Below are positions 31,341 to 42,234 of a stretch of DNA of 64,000 nt, in pieces. Under the pieces are notes generated by a model. The model worked only from the letters and a program-made list of their open reading frames with translations. It was not told where the DNA came from and searched no databases. Source of the stretch: Clostridiales bacterium. Its GTDB lineage: Bacteria; Bacillota; Clostridia; Lachnospirales; Lachnospiraceae. Made by a program: the position numbers and the translations under genes. The stretch's first letter is position 1. Each line of letters begins with the position of its first letter. The stretch lies in NCBI GenBank assembly GCA_012512855.1, contig JAAZDK010000009.1, forward strand, positions 1 through 64,000, read 5' to 3'.

Positions 31341-32084
31341 ATGAGAAAGGAAAGAAGCCGTTTACATATCAGAATCCTTCCCGGAATTAGATTAGGAAGG
31401 CAACAAGCATTCAATCGAATCGGCCTGAACATCAAGCATAATCATTTTAGAGGCAGTTGCCGGATGGGCCTCTTACTTATAATTCTTTTGCTGCTGTTCA
31501 TACCCAGCCTTATAATCAGGGCAAATGTACAAAATCGGCAAAGACAGCAGCAGATAGCTGATCAAATAATCCGCTTCCATGTCATAGCCAACAGTGACAG
31601 CGACAATGATCAGGCCTTAAAGCTGGCGGTAAAAAGTGTGCTGGTGGATAGGCTTTCGCCTTATCTAAAGGATGCTGCTTCCATTGCGGATGCCAGAAAA
31701 ATCATATCCAACCTGCAGGAGGATATCACACAGCTGGCCAGGGATACCATTATGGCTCAGGGCTTTTCCTATCCTGTCAAGGTATCACTTACGGAATGCT
31801 ATTTCCCTCTCAGGCTATATGGGGAATATGCCTTCCCTCCGGGCAAATATGAGGCTCTGCGGGTAGAGATTGGCGAGGCAAAGGGCAAAAACTGGTGGTG
31901 CGTTGTCTTCCCGCCCCTGTGCTTCGTGGACGAAACCTGCAGTATTATAGATGAAGACTCAGGCCAAAAGCTCAAATATCTGCTGGCGGAGGAGGATTAT
32001 GAAGCTCTTAAGACCAAAAAGATGCCGGTGAAGATCAAATTCAAGCTGCTGGAGTTTTTCAAGGATTTATTTGATAAAAATTAA
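31341..32084 (+). CDS. spoIIR: Stage II sporulation protein R
   Basis: IIRFHVIANSDSDNDQALKLAVKSVL...CVVFPPLCFVD; RBS ggagg before ATG 31341. Confidence 0.92.
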   Translation: MRKERSRLHIRILPGIRLGRQQAFNRIGLNIKHNHFRGSCRMGLLLIILLLLFIPSLIIRANVQNRQRQQQIADQIIRFHVIANSDSDNDQALKLAVKSVLVDRLSPYLKDAASIADARKIISNLQEDITQLARDTIMAQGFSYPVKVSLTECYFPLRLYGEYAFPPGKYEALRVEIGEAKGKNWWCVVFPPLCFVDETCSIIDEDSGQKLKYLLAEEDYEALKTKKMPVKIKFKLLEFFKDLFDKN

Positions 32085-32183
32085 CCTTATCCTTAAGTCA
32101 GGCCGCCCACCTGACTTTACTATTTGTAATCCCCGGAGCAGTGTGCTAAAATACTTTATACACTGGTACTACGGAGGATTAAG

Positions 32184-33053
32184 ATGAAATCCATCAGCGT
32201 AAAAGCTCATGCTAAAATAAACATTGGCCTTGATGTTCTGCGCAGACGCAGTGACGGCTATCATGATGTATGTATGATAATGCAGTCGCTGAGCCTGCAT
32301 GATGATTTGACTATAAAGATAACTGACAAGGAGAATATTAGCCTTAAGTCAAATCTGGTATATCTGCCCAATGACAGAAGAAATCTTGTGTATAAGGCTG
32401 CTGCCTTATTCATGGAAGCAAATTCTATAAAATGCGGTCTGGAAATAAATTTGAATAAAAAAATCCCTGTTGCCGCCGGACTGGCAGGCGGAAGCTCCGA
32501 TGCCGCCGCAGCCTTAAAGGGATTAAATCAGCTGTTTCAGGCAGGTATGTCGGATGCTGAGCTAATGCAGCTGGGAGTAAAAATCGGCGCGGATGTCCCC
32601 TACTGTATTCTATTGGGCACAGCCCTTTCCGAAGGTATTGGCGAGAGGCTGACTCCCCTTCCTCCCATACCCGACTGCCACATTCTGTTGGTGAAGCCGG
32701 ATATCAGCGTATCTACCAGACAGGTTTATGAAAGTCTGAGGCTTGATTCCACCACCATCCATCCGGATATCGAGGGAATGAAGGAGGCGCTTGTTTCTGC
32801 CGATTTGGATGCACTGACCGCAAAGATGGCCAATCTGCTGGAATCCGTGACAATACGGATGCATCCGGTAATTGATGATATAAAAAAGGATATGATAAAG
32901 GTCGGGGCTATGAACTCCCTGATGAGCGGAAGCGGACCAACCGTTTTCGGTATATTCCGCAATAAAAGCCGGGCGGAGCAGGCCTATGCTTATTTTTCAG
33001 ACAATTACAAGCATGCAGAGCAGGTGTTTTTAACAAGGCCATATCAGCCCTGA
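32184..33053 (+). CDS. ispE: 4-diphosphocytidyl-2-C-methyl-D-erythritol kinase
   Basis: AHAKINIGLDVLRRRSDGYHDV, PVAAGLAGGSSDAAA, MSGSGPTVFG. Confidence 0.95.
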   Translation: MKSISVKAHAKINIGLDVLRRRSDGYHDVCMIMQSLSLHDDLTIKITDKENISLKSNLVYLPNDRRNLVYKAAALFMEANSIKCGLEINLNKKIPVAAGLAGGSSDAAAALKGLNQLFQAGMSDAELMQLGVKIGADVPYCILLGTALSEGIGERLTPLPPIPDCHILLVKPDISVSTRQVYESLRLDSTTIHPDIEGMKEALVSADLDALTAKMANLLESVTIRMHPVIDDIKKDMIKVGAMNSLMSGSGPTVFGIFRNKSRAEQAYAYFSDNYKHAEQVFLTRPYQP

Positions 33054-33126
33054 TCAATGGGCCTGTTCTTTACCAAGCTCAGAATTAAAAATCTGGAGTT
33101 AAAATTGTTCGTTAATCATAAAAAAC

Positions 33127-33225
33127 CCCGGAAATATCCGATATGGACCGGCTCCGATAAGTTAACGGAGCATATATGATGGCTTGGTTCATAATCAGGA
33201 TTTTCCGGGAAATATTATTTTTTAC
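33127..33225. terminator. Large branched hairpin/terminator downstream of ispE
   Basis: Outer CCCGGAAATATCC/GGATTTTCCGGG, inner GGCTCCG/CGGAGC-type stem, downstream T run. Confidence 0.6.
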
Positions 33226-33273
33226 CATTTCAATTCGCTATGATTACTTATTTGCTTTCAGCACGCCGCCTGA

Positions 33274-33894
33274 CTATTCATCTACTTTTGTATCATTATC
33301 CTCCGAGTCTTCACTTAATCCATCACGCCAGGCTTCAAGCTTCTTGATAACCGCATCGAGGGTTTTGTATGAAATCTCAGGGAGCTTGCCTCCCCAGATT
33401 CTTTCAGCCTCCTCAAAGCCCTTCTTAACTGCTTCAATCATTAGAACAGCCTTTGAAGGATCACCACCGCTTAAGGCAATTGCAAATGACACAAGCCTGT
33501 TAGAGGTCTGCTCAACTCCCCAGTAGCCATCATCTGCGATATCCTTTTGCGCCTGTAGGCTGGTTTCAGGGTCCACCTCCAGCTTGCCCTCCCGAATCAG
33601 GGCAAAGATATTGGTTTCTTCAGTATAGACCTTGCCCTGCTTAAGCAGCATCCTTTCCACAAGCTCCTTAAGGCTCTGGGTGCGCCTCTCAAGATCCGCC
33701 TTCATCCGCTGTACTGTTGCCTCATCCCTGACATAGACCTTCTTACCGTCGCCTTCGCTGCTTTTCTCATAAACCACAGCAGTATCATTGGCAACGGCCA
33801 CATCAGCCTTGCGCTCGCCCCTGCCACTTTTTGTCGCCGTGACATCCTTTACATTTGAATAACCATAACTGCTGCTAACTCCATTTACACTCAT
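33274..33894 (-). CDS. Hypothetical protein, 206 aa
   Basis: Complete ORF with RBS (aggagg); no family recognised. Confidence 0.75.
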   Translation of the reverse strand: MSVNGVSSSYGYSNVKDVTATKSGRGERKADVAVANDTAVVYEKSSEGDGKKVYVRDEATVQRMKADLERRTQSLKELVERMLLKQGKVYTEETNIFALIREGKLEVDPETSLQAQKDIADDGYWGVEQTSNRLVSFAIALSGGDPSKAVLMIEAVKKGFEEAERIWGGKLPEISYKTLDAVIKKLEAWRDGLSEDSEDNDTKVDE

Positions 33895-34143
33895 GATCAG
33901 TCCTCCTTGACATTTTATTTTTATGCACGGTCCTTTTTATGGGCGACAGGCCTTGCCTTCCCTGGCAAACGCTCGTCCGCCTGTATTAAACCTTGCATAA
34001 TATATTTCGGTATAATTTTCATATAAATTAGCAATTTATGAAAATTTTATAGTACCTTTTTCCCGGTATGGACTCCATCAGCTGCTGTATAAGGCGGCTT
34101 TATATCGTATATGTAAAACCGACAAATATCCTGTTACGAAAAA

Positions 34144-34169
34144 GGGAGATGCTCTATACGGCATCTCCC
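34144..34169 (-). terminator. Terminator of SPOCS/LysM gene
   Basis: GGGAGATGC/GCATCTCCC followed by TTTTTC on minus strand. Confidence 0.8.
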
Positions 34170-34212
34170 GATTGACTTTCCTTGTTAGCCTCACCAGCCT
34201 TCTTTTAGATGC

Positions 34213-35781
34213 TTATCTTGCTACCTCAACCTTTTTCAGGATTATAAGCTTCTCGCCTTCCCTGATTTTATCATCCTCAAGATTGTTTATAGCTATTAAA
34301 TCATTAACAGTAGTGTAATAACTCTTAGCAATGTTCCACAAGCTGTCGCCCTTTTTAACCACATATCCGATAATGCCGGGCATTGATCTGATCTTGTTCA
34401 TATCAAGCTCGGATACCTCAATATCCGATATAATCGGCTCAGTAATCAGATCAAACACTATGGTATTGAGATTAATTGTCGCCTTGGCCTCAATTTCTTC
34501 ACTATCAAGCATCATAACGCTCAGCTGATCAATTGATGGCTTAATCTCATAATTGCTGTCCGGCTTCATTCCCTTAAGCTCTATCAGCTGAGAGAAGGGT
34601 ATGACTGCCCTCAGGGAGTTGAGCGGTCTGTGGTCATCCTCAGATATGTACAGAATATCCAGCTCAATGACACCGTCTACCAAAAGCCCGTTGCTTTCGA
34701 TTGTGATCTCATCAAGCTTTATATCCCCTTTTGCATGGCAAATTTGAAGTAGCTTCGGCTGATCGCTTTCGATTCTAACACGGTCTGCAATACGGTATTT
34801 GCTGTTATTTTTTATAACCAGATTCTCATAGCTGGCATTGCGGATAACAGGCTTGAGCTCCTTTGTGGTGCAATAGGCATCATACAAAATCTCAGGCTCA
34901 TCAACGTCATATACTTTTATTCCCATCTCAAGAATAATCTCCAGATCAAGAACCCTTTCCTCGCCATCAACATCAGGCTTTATTTCAAGATTCTTACTTA
35001 GAATATTAAAGCTGATATCCTCTATCATATCTTCTGTGCAGCCGTTGCAATCCACAGTTCCCGAGAAGGGCAATTCCGTTTCATAATACTCAATAGGATT
35101 TTCCTCATCATTGCTGGTATAAAGGATAAATACCGGAATTTCGCCCTTGACGCTGAATTTGTCATCCATAAGCCTGACTTCGACATTGCTTAAGCTTATA
35201 TCGGAAAAAAGGAGAGATGAGATATTGCCTTTGTTAGCCGGAAGAACAATCTCATCCTTTATGCGGAAGGTGTCCTTTTTATTAATTACTACATTTGTTA
35301 CCTCGATTTTTTTATGTATGCACTGAACATCCTCCGGCCCCTCCACCCCAACGGCGGTCTCCTCATCATACAGATCCTCAACTGTTACATATAAGCCGAC
35401 TATTGCCTTCACACTCAGCTTTCTGGAATTAATCAGTCCGGCACTCAGATCCTCAAGCTCCCACCTTACAATAGGTTCATCATCCGAGCAGTTGACATCC
35501 ATATTGATGACTTCATCAAAGGGGATCTCTCCACTTAAATTATGTACCGGCTTTGGCTCCTGTTCAGACAGATACAGCACATTAAAGGCAAGGGCTCCCT
35601 TTACCATCAGCTTTCCGTTCATAGCCCTGATTTCATTAATCCTTACTTCTCCCTGACTGGTTATTACATAGTCGATATCAGGCTTGCTGTCGGAAACATT
35701 AAAATCATCATCTAATATAAGCTGCAGATTGCTCTTACATCTTAATTTATTCATATGAATATTCTTTTTTATTAACTCCAC
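34213..35781 (-). CDS. DUF3794 (SPOCS) domain protein with C-terminal LysM domain
   Basis: Repeated SPOCS-like blocks; C-terminal GYVVKKGDSLWNIAKSYYTTVNDLIAINNL LysM. Confidence 0.92.
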   Translation of the reverse strand: MELIKKNIHMNKLRCKSNLQLILDDDFNVSDSKPDIDYVITSQGEVRINEIRAMNGKLMVKGALAFNVLYLSEQEPKPVHNLSGEIPFDEVINMDVNCSDDEPIVRWELEDLSAGLINSRKLSVKAIVGLYVTVEDLYDEETAVGVEGPEDVQCIHKKIEVTNVVINKKDTFRIKDEIVLPANKGNISSLLFSDISLSNVEVRLMDDKFSVKGEIPVFILYTSNDEENPIEYYETELPFSGTVDCNGCTEDMIEDISFNILSKNLEIKPDVDGEERVLDLEIILEMGIKVYDVDEPEILYDAYCTTKELKPVIRNASYENLVIKNNSKYRIADRVRIESDQPKLLQICHAKGDIKLDEITIESNGLLVDGVIELDILYISEDDHRPLNSLRAVIPFSQLIELKGMKPDSNYEIKPSIDQLSVMMLDSEEIEAKATINLNTIVFDLITEPIISDIEVSELDMNKIRSMPGIIGYVVKKGDSLWNIAKSYYTTVNDLIAINNLEDDKIREGEKLIILKKVEVAR

Positions 35782-35909
35782 TCAAATCCCTCCTTAAAAT
35801 TGGACATATGACGGATGCCTCTGTCATATCATATTCAGGGAATATGAGTTTTATGAGTCCTTGTTTTATTTTTTAAGGCTTTTGCATAGCAAATCCAAAA
35901 CGCAAAAAA

Positions 35910-35933
35910 GCTAAAACCCAGTCCGGTTTTAGC
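35910..35933 (-). terminator. Terminator of veg
   Basis: GCTAAAACC/GGTTTTAGC followed by TTTTTTG on minus strand. Confidence 0.8.
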
Positions 35934-35960
35934 CACGCAAGTAAACTATATTGTCAGCTG

Positions 35961-36206
35961 CTAATTGCATAAAATAAGCTCAACGTCTTTAGTCAATAAA
36001 TCGGTGTAACTGTAGGATGCAACTCTGGCCGGCATATCCTTTGAGCCTGGAATCTCAACTAAAAAGATGTTCGGATATATCTTGGAGATTATTCCTTCAG
36101 ATACATCTACCTTATGCCTTCCCCTGTTAACACGGATTTTAACCCTTTTCCCCATTTGGTTTGCTACAGCAATCCGTACATTGTTAACACTGTTTTGCTT
36201 CATCAT
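35961..36206 (-). CDS. veg: Veg family protein
   Basis: GKRVKIRVNRGRHKVDVSEGIISKIYPNIFLVEI...VASYSYTDLLTKDVEL. Confidence 0.85.
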   Translation of the reverse strand: MMKQNSVNNVRIAVANQMGKRVKIRVNRGRHKVDVSEGIISKIYPNIFLVEIPGSKDMPARVASYSYTDLLTKDVELILCN

Positions 36207-36598
36207 GATTATCTCCTTACCGTGCTTTTAACCTTTACCTGGCGGGACTTCCATAAAGGTTAAGACACCAACTTATTTCTTGACCACAAATTATATGCAT
36301 CATATGTATTATAGCATAAAATGCTAATCTGGTCAATGAATTTTCAGACAATTATATATGGGGAGAGCCTTTATCCAGAAAAATTTGCACATAAATCCCA
36401 TAGAAAATTTAGTAGTTTTTATGGAATTTTTTTCACATGTGCAGCTTTCGTACAATTTTTTAACTATAATTATGCACAAAAATATTATAACCCGATTAAT
36501 TCTTAATATGCATAATGTAAAAATAATTTAAAAATATACTATATATTGGTATGATATAGGCATAAATAACTATATTTTGTTATACACATGCTCTATAT

Positions 36599-37024
36599 CT
36601 ATTCAAAAACCACCCTTTTATCAATATACTCAAGCTTTACAACCACATAGGGATAGGTTACACCCTGGGATACCACATCATCTGAGGAAGGGCCGATTAG
36701 ATTTGTATCTATATATATGGCGTTATTGGTCAGATAGAGCTCATCAACAGATATGCTGTATCCTCCGCTGTTTTGCTTTCCGTAGCCCACTGCTATGTAT
36801 AGATTATCCTTGTTGGAATAGGAAATCTTGAATGGCTCTGCCTTCTTTTCCTCAATTAACTCCTTAAGCTCACCCGGCAGGTCGGCATCCTCCACAACCG
36901 TAAAATCCAAATCCCTGATTTTTTTAATCTCATCCTCTTTTTTGCATGCCATCATTGTCGCTGCAGTTGCAATTATTGCAAGAAGCAGAATAATTATTCT
37001 TAGCCTCCTCATTACAACCTCCAT
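36599..37024 (-). CDS. PrcB-like domain lipoprotein
   Basis: Lipoprotein signal (TMMAC), YIAVGYGKQNSGGYSISVDELY. Confidence 0.75.
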   Translation of the reverse strand: MEVVMRRLRIIILLLAIIATAATMMACKKEDEIKKIRDLDFTVVEDADLPGELKELIEEKKAEPFKISYSNKDNLYIAVGYGKQNSGGYSISVDELYLTNNAIYIDTNLIGPSSDDVVSQGVTYPYVVVKLEYIDKRVVFE

Positions 37025-37213
37025 ATGATATTCATTTTATTATAAATTCTATGACAAAGGAATTTAAATAATTCGGGCTAAGCGGCAAAAGCTGTTGCGT
37101 TTCCTGCATAAAAAGCCTGTCAACTGCACGTGTGCCCGCCGGGTGCACCAAAGAAGCAGCCCAGGTATTACTGCTGACAGTAAATACCCTAGCTGCTCAG
37201 TTCTCTTTTCTCA

Positions 37214-39799
37214 TCAGCTTTTTACCCTAGCCATCAAATCTCCGTCAATCTCATCTATTACTATTGTTGAATCCGGTCCCAGCTGATCGCTGAGGATCAG
37301 CCTTGCGCTTAAGGTTTCAACATTCTTTTGAAGGAAGCGCCTCAAAGGCCTTGCCCCATATACCGGGTCGTAGGCTCTGGCGACCACATATTCCTTTGCC
37401 GCAGGAGTCAGCTCTATCTTGATTTCCTTGTCGGCAAGCCTTCTGTTGAGATCCTTTATCATCAGCTCCAGGATGTCGTTTATATTCTCCTGGGTTAAGG
37501 GCTTAAACATTATAATTTCATCCAGCCGGTTCAGGAATTCAGGTCTGAAGGCGGCCCGCAGCTCGCTCATTACCTGGGCTTCACATTGTTCGGTGATATC
37601 GCCGAATTCATCAATGCCCTCCAGCAGATATCTTGAGCCTATATTGGATGTCAGGATTATAATAGTGTTTTTAAAGTCAACCGTCCGGCCCTGCGAATCT
37701 GTTATCCGGCCATCATCCAGTACCTGCAATAGAACATTGAAGACCTCAGGATGGGCCTTTTCCACTTCGTCAAAAAGTATAACCGCATAGGGCTTGCGCC
37801 TGATGGCCTCTGTCAGCTGGCCGCCCTCCTCATAGCCCACATATCCGGGAGGTGCGCCAATAAGCCTTGCCACAGAGTGCTTCTCCATGTATTCACTCAT
37901 ATCTATGCGAACCATATTACGCTCGTTATCAAAGAGGCTTTCCGCCAACGCCTTGGCAAGCTCGGTCTTGCCCACACCGGTAGGGCCCAAAAAGAGGAAG
38001 GAGCCAATAGGCTTGGACGGATCCTTTATGCCGGCTTTGGAGCGCAAAATGGCATCCGCCACCTTTTGTACGGCTTCATCCTGGGCAACCACCCTCTTAT
38101 GAAGCTCCTCATTAAGATGCAAAGCCTTGCTGCGCTCGCTCTCAGTAAGCCTGGTTACCGGAATTCCCGTCCAGCGGGATACAATTTTCGCAATTTCTTC
38201 CTCGGTAACATTTTCATGCACCAGACTGGTTCCCTCTTTTCTAATCCTTTCCTCCTCCTGTGCCAGCTCCTTTTGCAGCTGAGGCAGCCTTCCGTATTTC
38301 AGCTCCGCCGCCTTATCAAGATCATAGTTTCTTTCAGCAATCTCTATCTCATTGTTAAGGCTTTCTATGGCTTCCCTCAGCTTGTGCATCCTCTCCACAG
38401 CAGCCTTTTCGCTGTCCCATTTTGCCTTTGCTGATGAGAATCTATCACGTAGCTCCGCCAGCTCCTGCTGAAGGACGTTTAGCCTTTCCATACTGAGCCT
38501 GTCATTTTCCTTCTTAAGAGCAGCTTCCTCTATCTCCATCTGCATGATCCTTCTTTGCATATCATCCAGCTCTGTGGGCATGGAATCAAGCTCCGTCTTG
38601 ATAAGGGCGCAGGCCTCATCCACCAGGTCGATAGCCTTATCCGGAAGAAAACGATCCGATATATACCTGTTGGACAGGGTTGCTGCGCTTACCAGGGCAG
38701 CATCCGTAATCTTCACTCCGTGGAAGACCTCATAGCGTTCCTTAAGCCCACGAAGTATAGATATGGTTTCCTCCACGGTAGGCTCATCCACCATAACCGG
38801 CTGGAAGCGCCTTTCCAGGGCAGCATCCTTTTCGACATACTGTCTGTATTCGTTAAGTGTGGTGGCTCCAATGCAGTGCAACTCGCCTCTGGCCAGCATC
38901 GGCTTAAGCATATTGCCGGCATCTATGGCTCCCTCAGCCTTGCCGGCTCCAACTATAGTATGAAGCTCATCTATAAACAGAATTATCTGTCCCTCGCTTT
39001 TTCTAATCTCCTCAAGGACAGCCTTAAGCCTTTCCTCAAATTCACCACGGTACTTTGCGCCCGCCAGCAAGGCTCCCATATCAAGGGCGAACAGCCTTTT
39101 ATCCTTAAGGGACGCAGGAACATCACCTCTTACGATACGCTGGGCCAGGCCCTCCACTACGGCGGTCTTGCCTACGCCAGGCTCACCTATAAGCACAGGA
39201 TTATTCTTGGTTTTTCTTGAAAGGATTCTGATAACATTTCTTATCTCGCTGTCACGGCCGATTACCGGGTCAAGCCTTTGCTGCCTGGCCCTCTCCACCA
39301 AATCATAGCCGTATTTTTCAAGGGTATCATAGGTCGCCTCAGGATTGTCGCTGGTTACCCTCTGATTGCCCCTGACAGATTGCAGAGCCTTCAGGAATTC
39401 CTCCCTGCTTATCCTGAAATCATCAAAGAGCTTTTTAACTGCCTTATTGGGATATTTGAGCATGCTAAGAAACAGATGCTCAACGGATACATATGAATCC
39501 CCCATCTGCTTCGCTTCATTTTCAGCATAAATAAGTACCCGGTTCAAATCACTGCTTACATAGACCTGCCCGCCGGACACCTTGGGGCGTTTGTTCAGCA
39601 GCCCTTTGATCTGGGTTTCAAAAATAGGTATGTTAATCTGCATCTTTTCCAGCAGCTTTCTTATCAGGCTGTCCTCCAGACTAATGAGGCTGTACAGCAA
39701 ATGCTCTATATCAATCTCCGGATGGCCATATTCATATGCCAGACTCTGGCTGTTTTGCACAGCCTGCATGGAGTTTTGGGTAAACTTGCTTATGTTCAT
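37214..39799 (-). CDS. clpB: ATP-dependent disaggregase ClpB
   Basis: Two Walker A motifs [13 protein letters not shown] and [15 protein letters not shown] domain; coiled-coil middle domain. Confidence 0.97.
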   Translation of the reverse strand: MNISKFTQNSMQAVQNSQSLAYEYGHPEIDIEHLLYSLISLEDSLIRKLLEKMQINIPIFETQIKGLLNKRPKVSGGQVYVSSDLNRVLIYAENEAKQMGDSYVSVEHLFLSMLKYPNKAVKKLFDDFRISREEFLKALQSVRGNQRVTSDNPEATYDTLEKYGYDLVERARQQRLDPVIGRDSEIRNVIRILSRKTKNNPVLIGEPGVGKTAVVEGLAQRIVRGDVPASLKDKRLFALDMGALLAGAKYRGEFEERLKAVLEEIRKSEGQIILFIDELHTIVGAGKAEGAIDAGNMLKPMLARGELHCIGATTLNEYRQYVEKDAALERRFQPVMVDEPTVEETISILRGLKERYEVFHGVKITDAALVSAATLSNRYISDRFLPDKAIDLVDEACALIKTELDSMPTELDDMQRRIMQMEIEEAALKKENDRLSMERLNVLQQELAELRDRFSSAKAKWDSEKAAVERMHKLREAIESLNNEIEIAERNYDLDKAAELKYGRLPQLQKELAQEEERIRKEGTSLVHENVTEEEIAKIVSRWTGIPVTRLTESERSKALHLNEELHKRVVAQDEAVQKVADAILRSKAGIKDPSKPIGSFLFLGPTGVGKTELAKALAESLFDNERNMVRIDMSEYMEKHSVARLIGAPPGYVGYEEGGQLTEAIRRKPYAVILFDEVEKAHPEVFNVLLQVLDDGRITDSQGRTVDFKNTIIILTSNIGSRYLLEGIDEFGDITEQCEAQVMSELRAAFRPEFLNRLDEIIMFKPLTQENINDILELMIKDLNRRLADKEIKIELTPAAKEYVVARAYDPVYGARPLRRFLQKNVETLSARLILSDQLGPDSTIVIDEIDGDLMARVKS

Positions 39800-40212
39800 A
39801 TTCCTTCCTCCTCGCTTGATATTATAAGTAGTTGCATATTGATGCTTTTACTCTTGTGCTTGCTACTTTGTTATACATACATCATCTGTTCTACAACAAC
39901 TATAACACTGTAATTGAGTCTCGTCAAGACTCTTTTAGCTTTTGTAATCCAATATATAATGTATTACACTAGAAGTAAATTATAATAAATTATGATGACT
40001 ACGATATGTCATTATGGAATATAAGCAAACAATCATTGACTATATTGTGCAATAATTATTATAATATACTCATAATTTTCCTTTTATGTAAATATCAAGT
40101 ACTTTGTGGTTTATGATGTACTTACAAATTTCTTAAAGTATGTAATAATAAGCAACAACAAAGTATACCAATAGAAATTTAGAAATTGTTATTTGCATAT
40201 CTAATAATTGCA

Positions 40213-41838
40213 GTGGATAATTTTTATGAAAAAATCATAAAAAAGATTACTGTAATATTCGCTATAGTAGCAGTAATTATTAATTGTTTTGCAATCCCAG
40301 TTCAAACCGCATGTAATCATAACTAAGAATGTTTCAGAATACTACGAAATCAAACCACGAGTTCTCACACATGGATTGGAGTAACTTGTAATATCATGAT
40401 TAGCATTCTATGAAATTAGCTTTATGTGTTATATATGTTACACAATCTTAAAAAATAATAATGATTTCAGGTTAGTAGCTTAAGGCGGTTACTATTTTGT
40501 TGAATATAATACAAAGGATGGCAGCTTTGAGAATAAAACCTTCCATAAGATTGATTTGCAATTAAAATTTGCAGTATTTAACGAAGAAAATGACTTTGTT
40601 TATCAAAAATTCAGTGACAATACATTTATTTTGACAGCAGCATCTGTTGAGCCATCCAAGGGTGAGACCGACCTGGTACCTAATCTCAAGGGCGGTGCGC
40701 ATTTGTTATGCTTTAACGGATATATCTTTATCACAGACTTTAACACTACCAAAATTATCAGATTAAAAATTGAATCTTATATGTATGATAATAAAAAAAT
40801 AACAATGCTAAGCAACAATTTTTATGATTTTTACCTTCCATTTGGTTGTGGATACACGATTGAGCAGCAATTTCTATCCGATGATGAAATGGCATTAGCC
40901 ATGCTTTCCCAGGACAAAAATTATGATATATACTTTGTTAATTCCGCCCAGTCTATTTCAGAAAACATTAAAAATAAGGGAGCTTTCTATCCTCTTAATG
41001 AGGTAGAGGGGGTTCAGAAATATTTAGATGCTTGCTTCTCATATATAAGGGATGCCGCCACCAATTCAGATGGTGATATATGGATGTTGCCAATTTCTGT
41101 TGATATTCCTGTTATCTTTTACAACGAAAAAACATGCAAAGAATACAGCATAAAATTAAGTGATTCCATTGATATTAAGACTTTCTTTGCCACTTTAAGA
41201 AAGCTTGATCAGGATGAAAATTAAGTCAATTATACTGCTATGACTGGAGAGGCATCATTGACAATCTCTTTAAGCAATATTTAAGAGTTACAAAGGATTT
41301 TGACAGCGACAGCTTCAGAAAGCTGGCCGATGACATAAAAAATACTCTTACATTTTCGGAATTTTGGGCAAGAGGTAATTCTTCATTATTTGCAGAATTT
41401 TCATCAAACATTAATAATGACTTTGCCCTGCTTCAAAACAAAGACCATACCTATCAATATAGCGTTGCCGACAGAAGCACTGTCAGAGCCTGCGCATTAC
41501 CTACTATAACGGATAATAAATCAAACATAACCAATTGCTTTTTCTTCTGTGTAAATCCTGAGTCAAAAAATCTTAAGGAAACGCTTGGCTATATCAGTGC
41601 GTATTGCGAATACCTTCTGTTGCGGAAGGAACTCATGATATTCAAGGACAGAAGCCTTTATCCGCAAACAGTAGTTATGGATGATTTGTACAGCATTTAT
41701 TCAAATGGAGACATTCAGTTTACCATGCCTGGTGAATTATACACCGATAATTTTAACGAATACTTAAAAGGGAATATGGAGCTTGATGATTTTATAAAGG
41801 AATCAAACAGAAAATTGGATGTATTTTTAAATGAATAG
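40213..41838 (+). pseudogene. Degraded extracellular solute-binding protein (ABC transporter) gene
   Basis: Separate open segments: signal-peptide-like KKITVIFAIVAVIINCFAIPVQTAC (40213-40329), in-frame TAA at 40481-40483 inside NNDFRLVA*GGYYFVEYNTKDG, then frameshift near 41220-41245 to a second frame running to 41838. Confidence 0.75.
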
Positions 41839-41931
41839 TGGAATATTCCTGGCTTTATCATAACAAAAGGAAGATCTTTTATCCTGAAATTTACTTGTAG
41901 AACACTTACAGAATATAGCGAGATCACATGC

Positions 41932-41960
41932 TTGACGATAATTTTATTATTTGCTATAAT
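41932..41960 (+). promoter_or_regulatory. Sigma-A promoter TTGACG-17-TATAAT
   Basis: Near-consensus hexamers, 17-bp spacer. Confidence 0.7.
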
Positions 41961-41965
41961 GCAAT

Positions 41966-42073
41966 ATGAAAGGACAGGTGTGTGATTTGGACGATTCTCC
42001 CAATCCTTATGAACGAAGTAGAATTCTGACTACTATATTTATTAATAGAGGATTTTTACGGAGGACAATGTAA
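41966..42073 (+). CDS. Candidate 35-aa leader ORF (MKGQVCDLDDSPNPYERSRILTTIFINRGFLRRTM)
   Basis: Open frame between a strong promoter and a terminator; stop codon lies in the terminator loop; no strong RBS. Confidence 0.4.
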   Translation: MKGQVCDLDDSPNPYERSRILTTIFINRGFLRRTM

Positions 42074-42086
42074 ATTGTCCTTTTTG
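42062..42086 (+). terminator. Terminator/attenuator upstream of CorC/HlyC-family gene
   Basis: AGGACAAT-gtaa-ATTGTCCT followed by TTTT. Confidence 0.8.
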
Positions 42087-42234
42087 TGCTGCAATTTTTT
42101 AAGTGATCTGAAATTAGTCAACATAATAAACTAATAAAATTATTACAGTATTATTTTATATAAACCAAACCATACAGCTTTGACGGACACTAATTTTTTT
42201 CCGGGTTGGTTTACTATTGAAGGAGGTTATTTTT

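Noticed and set aside
37751-38434. 227-aa plus-strand ORF (and others at 38555, 37419)
   Set aside because: Antisense to clpB; shadow ORFs from codon bias.
40556-41224. Intact 222-aa gene as listed in the ORF track
   Set aside because: Only a fragment: the frame extends upstream through GGYYFVEYNTKDGSF to a stop, and continues after a frame change downstream; better explained as a pseudogene.
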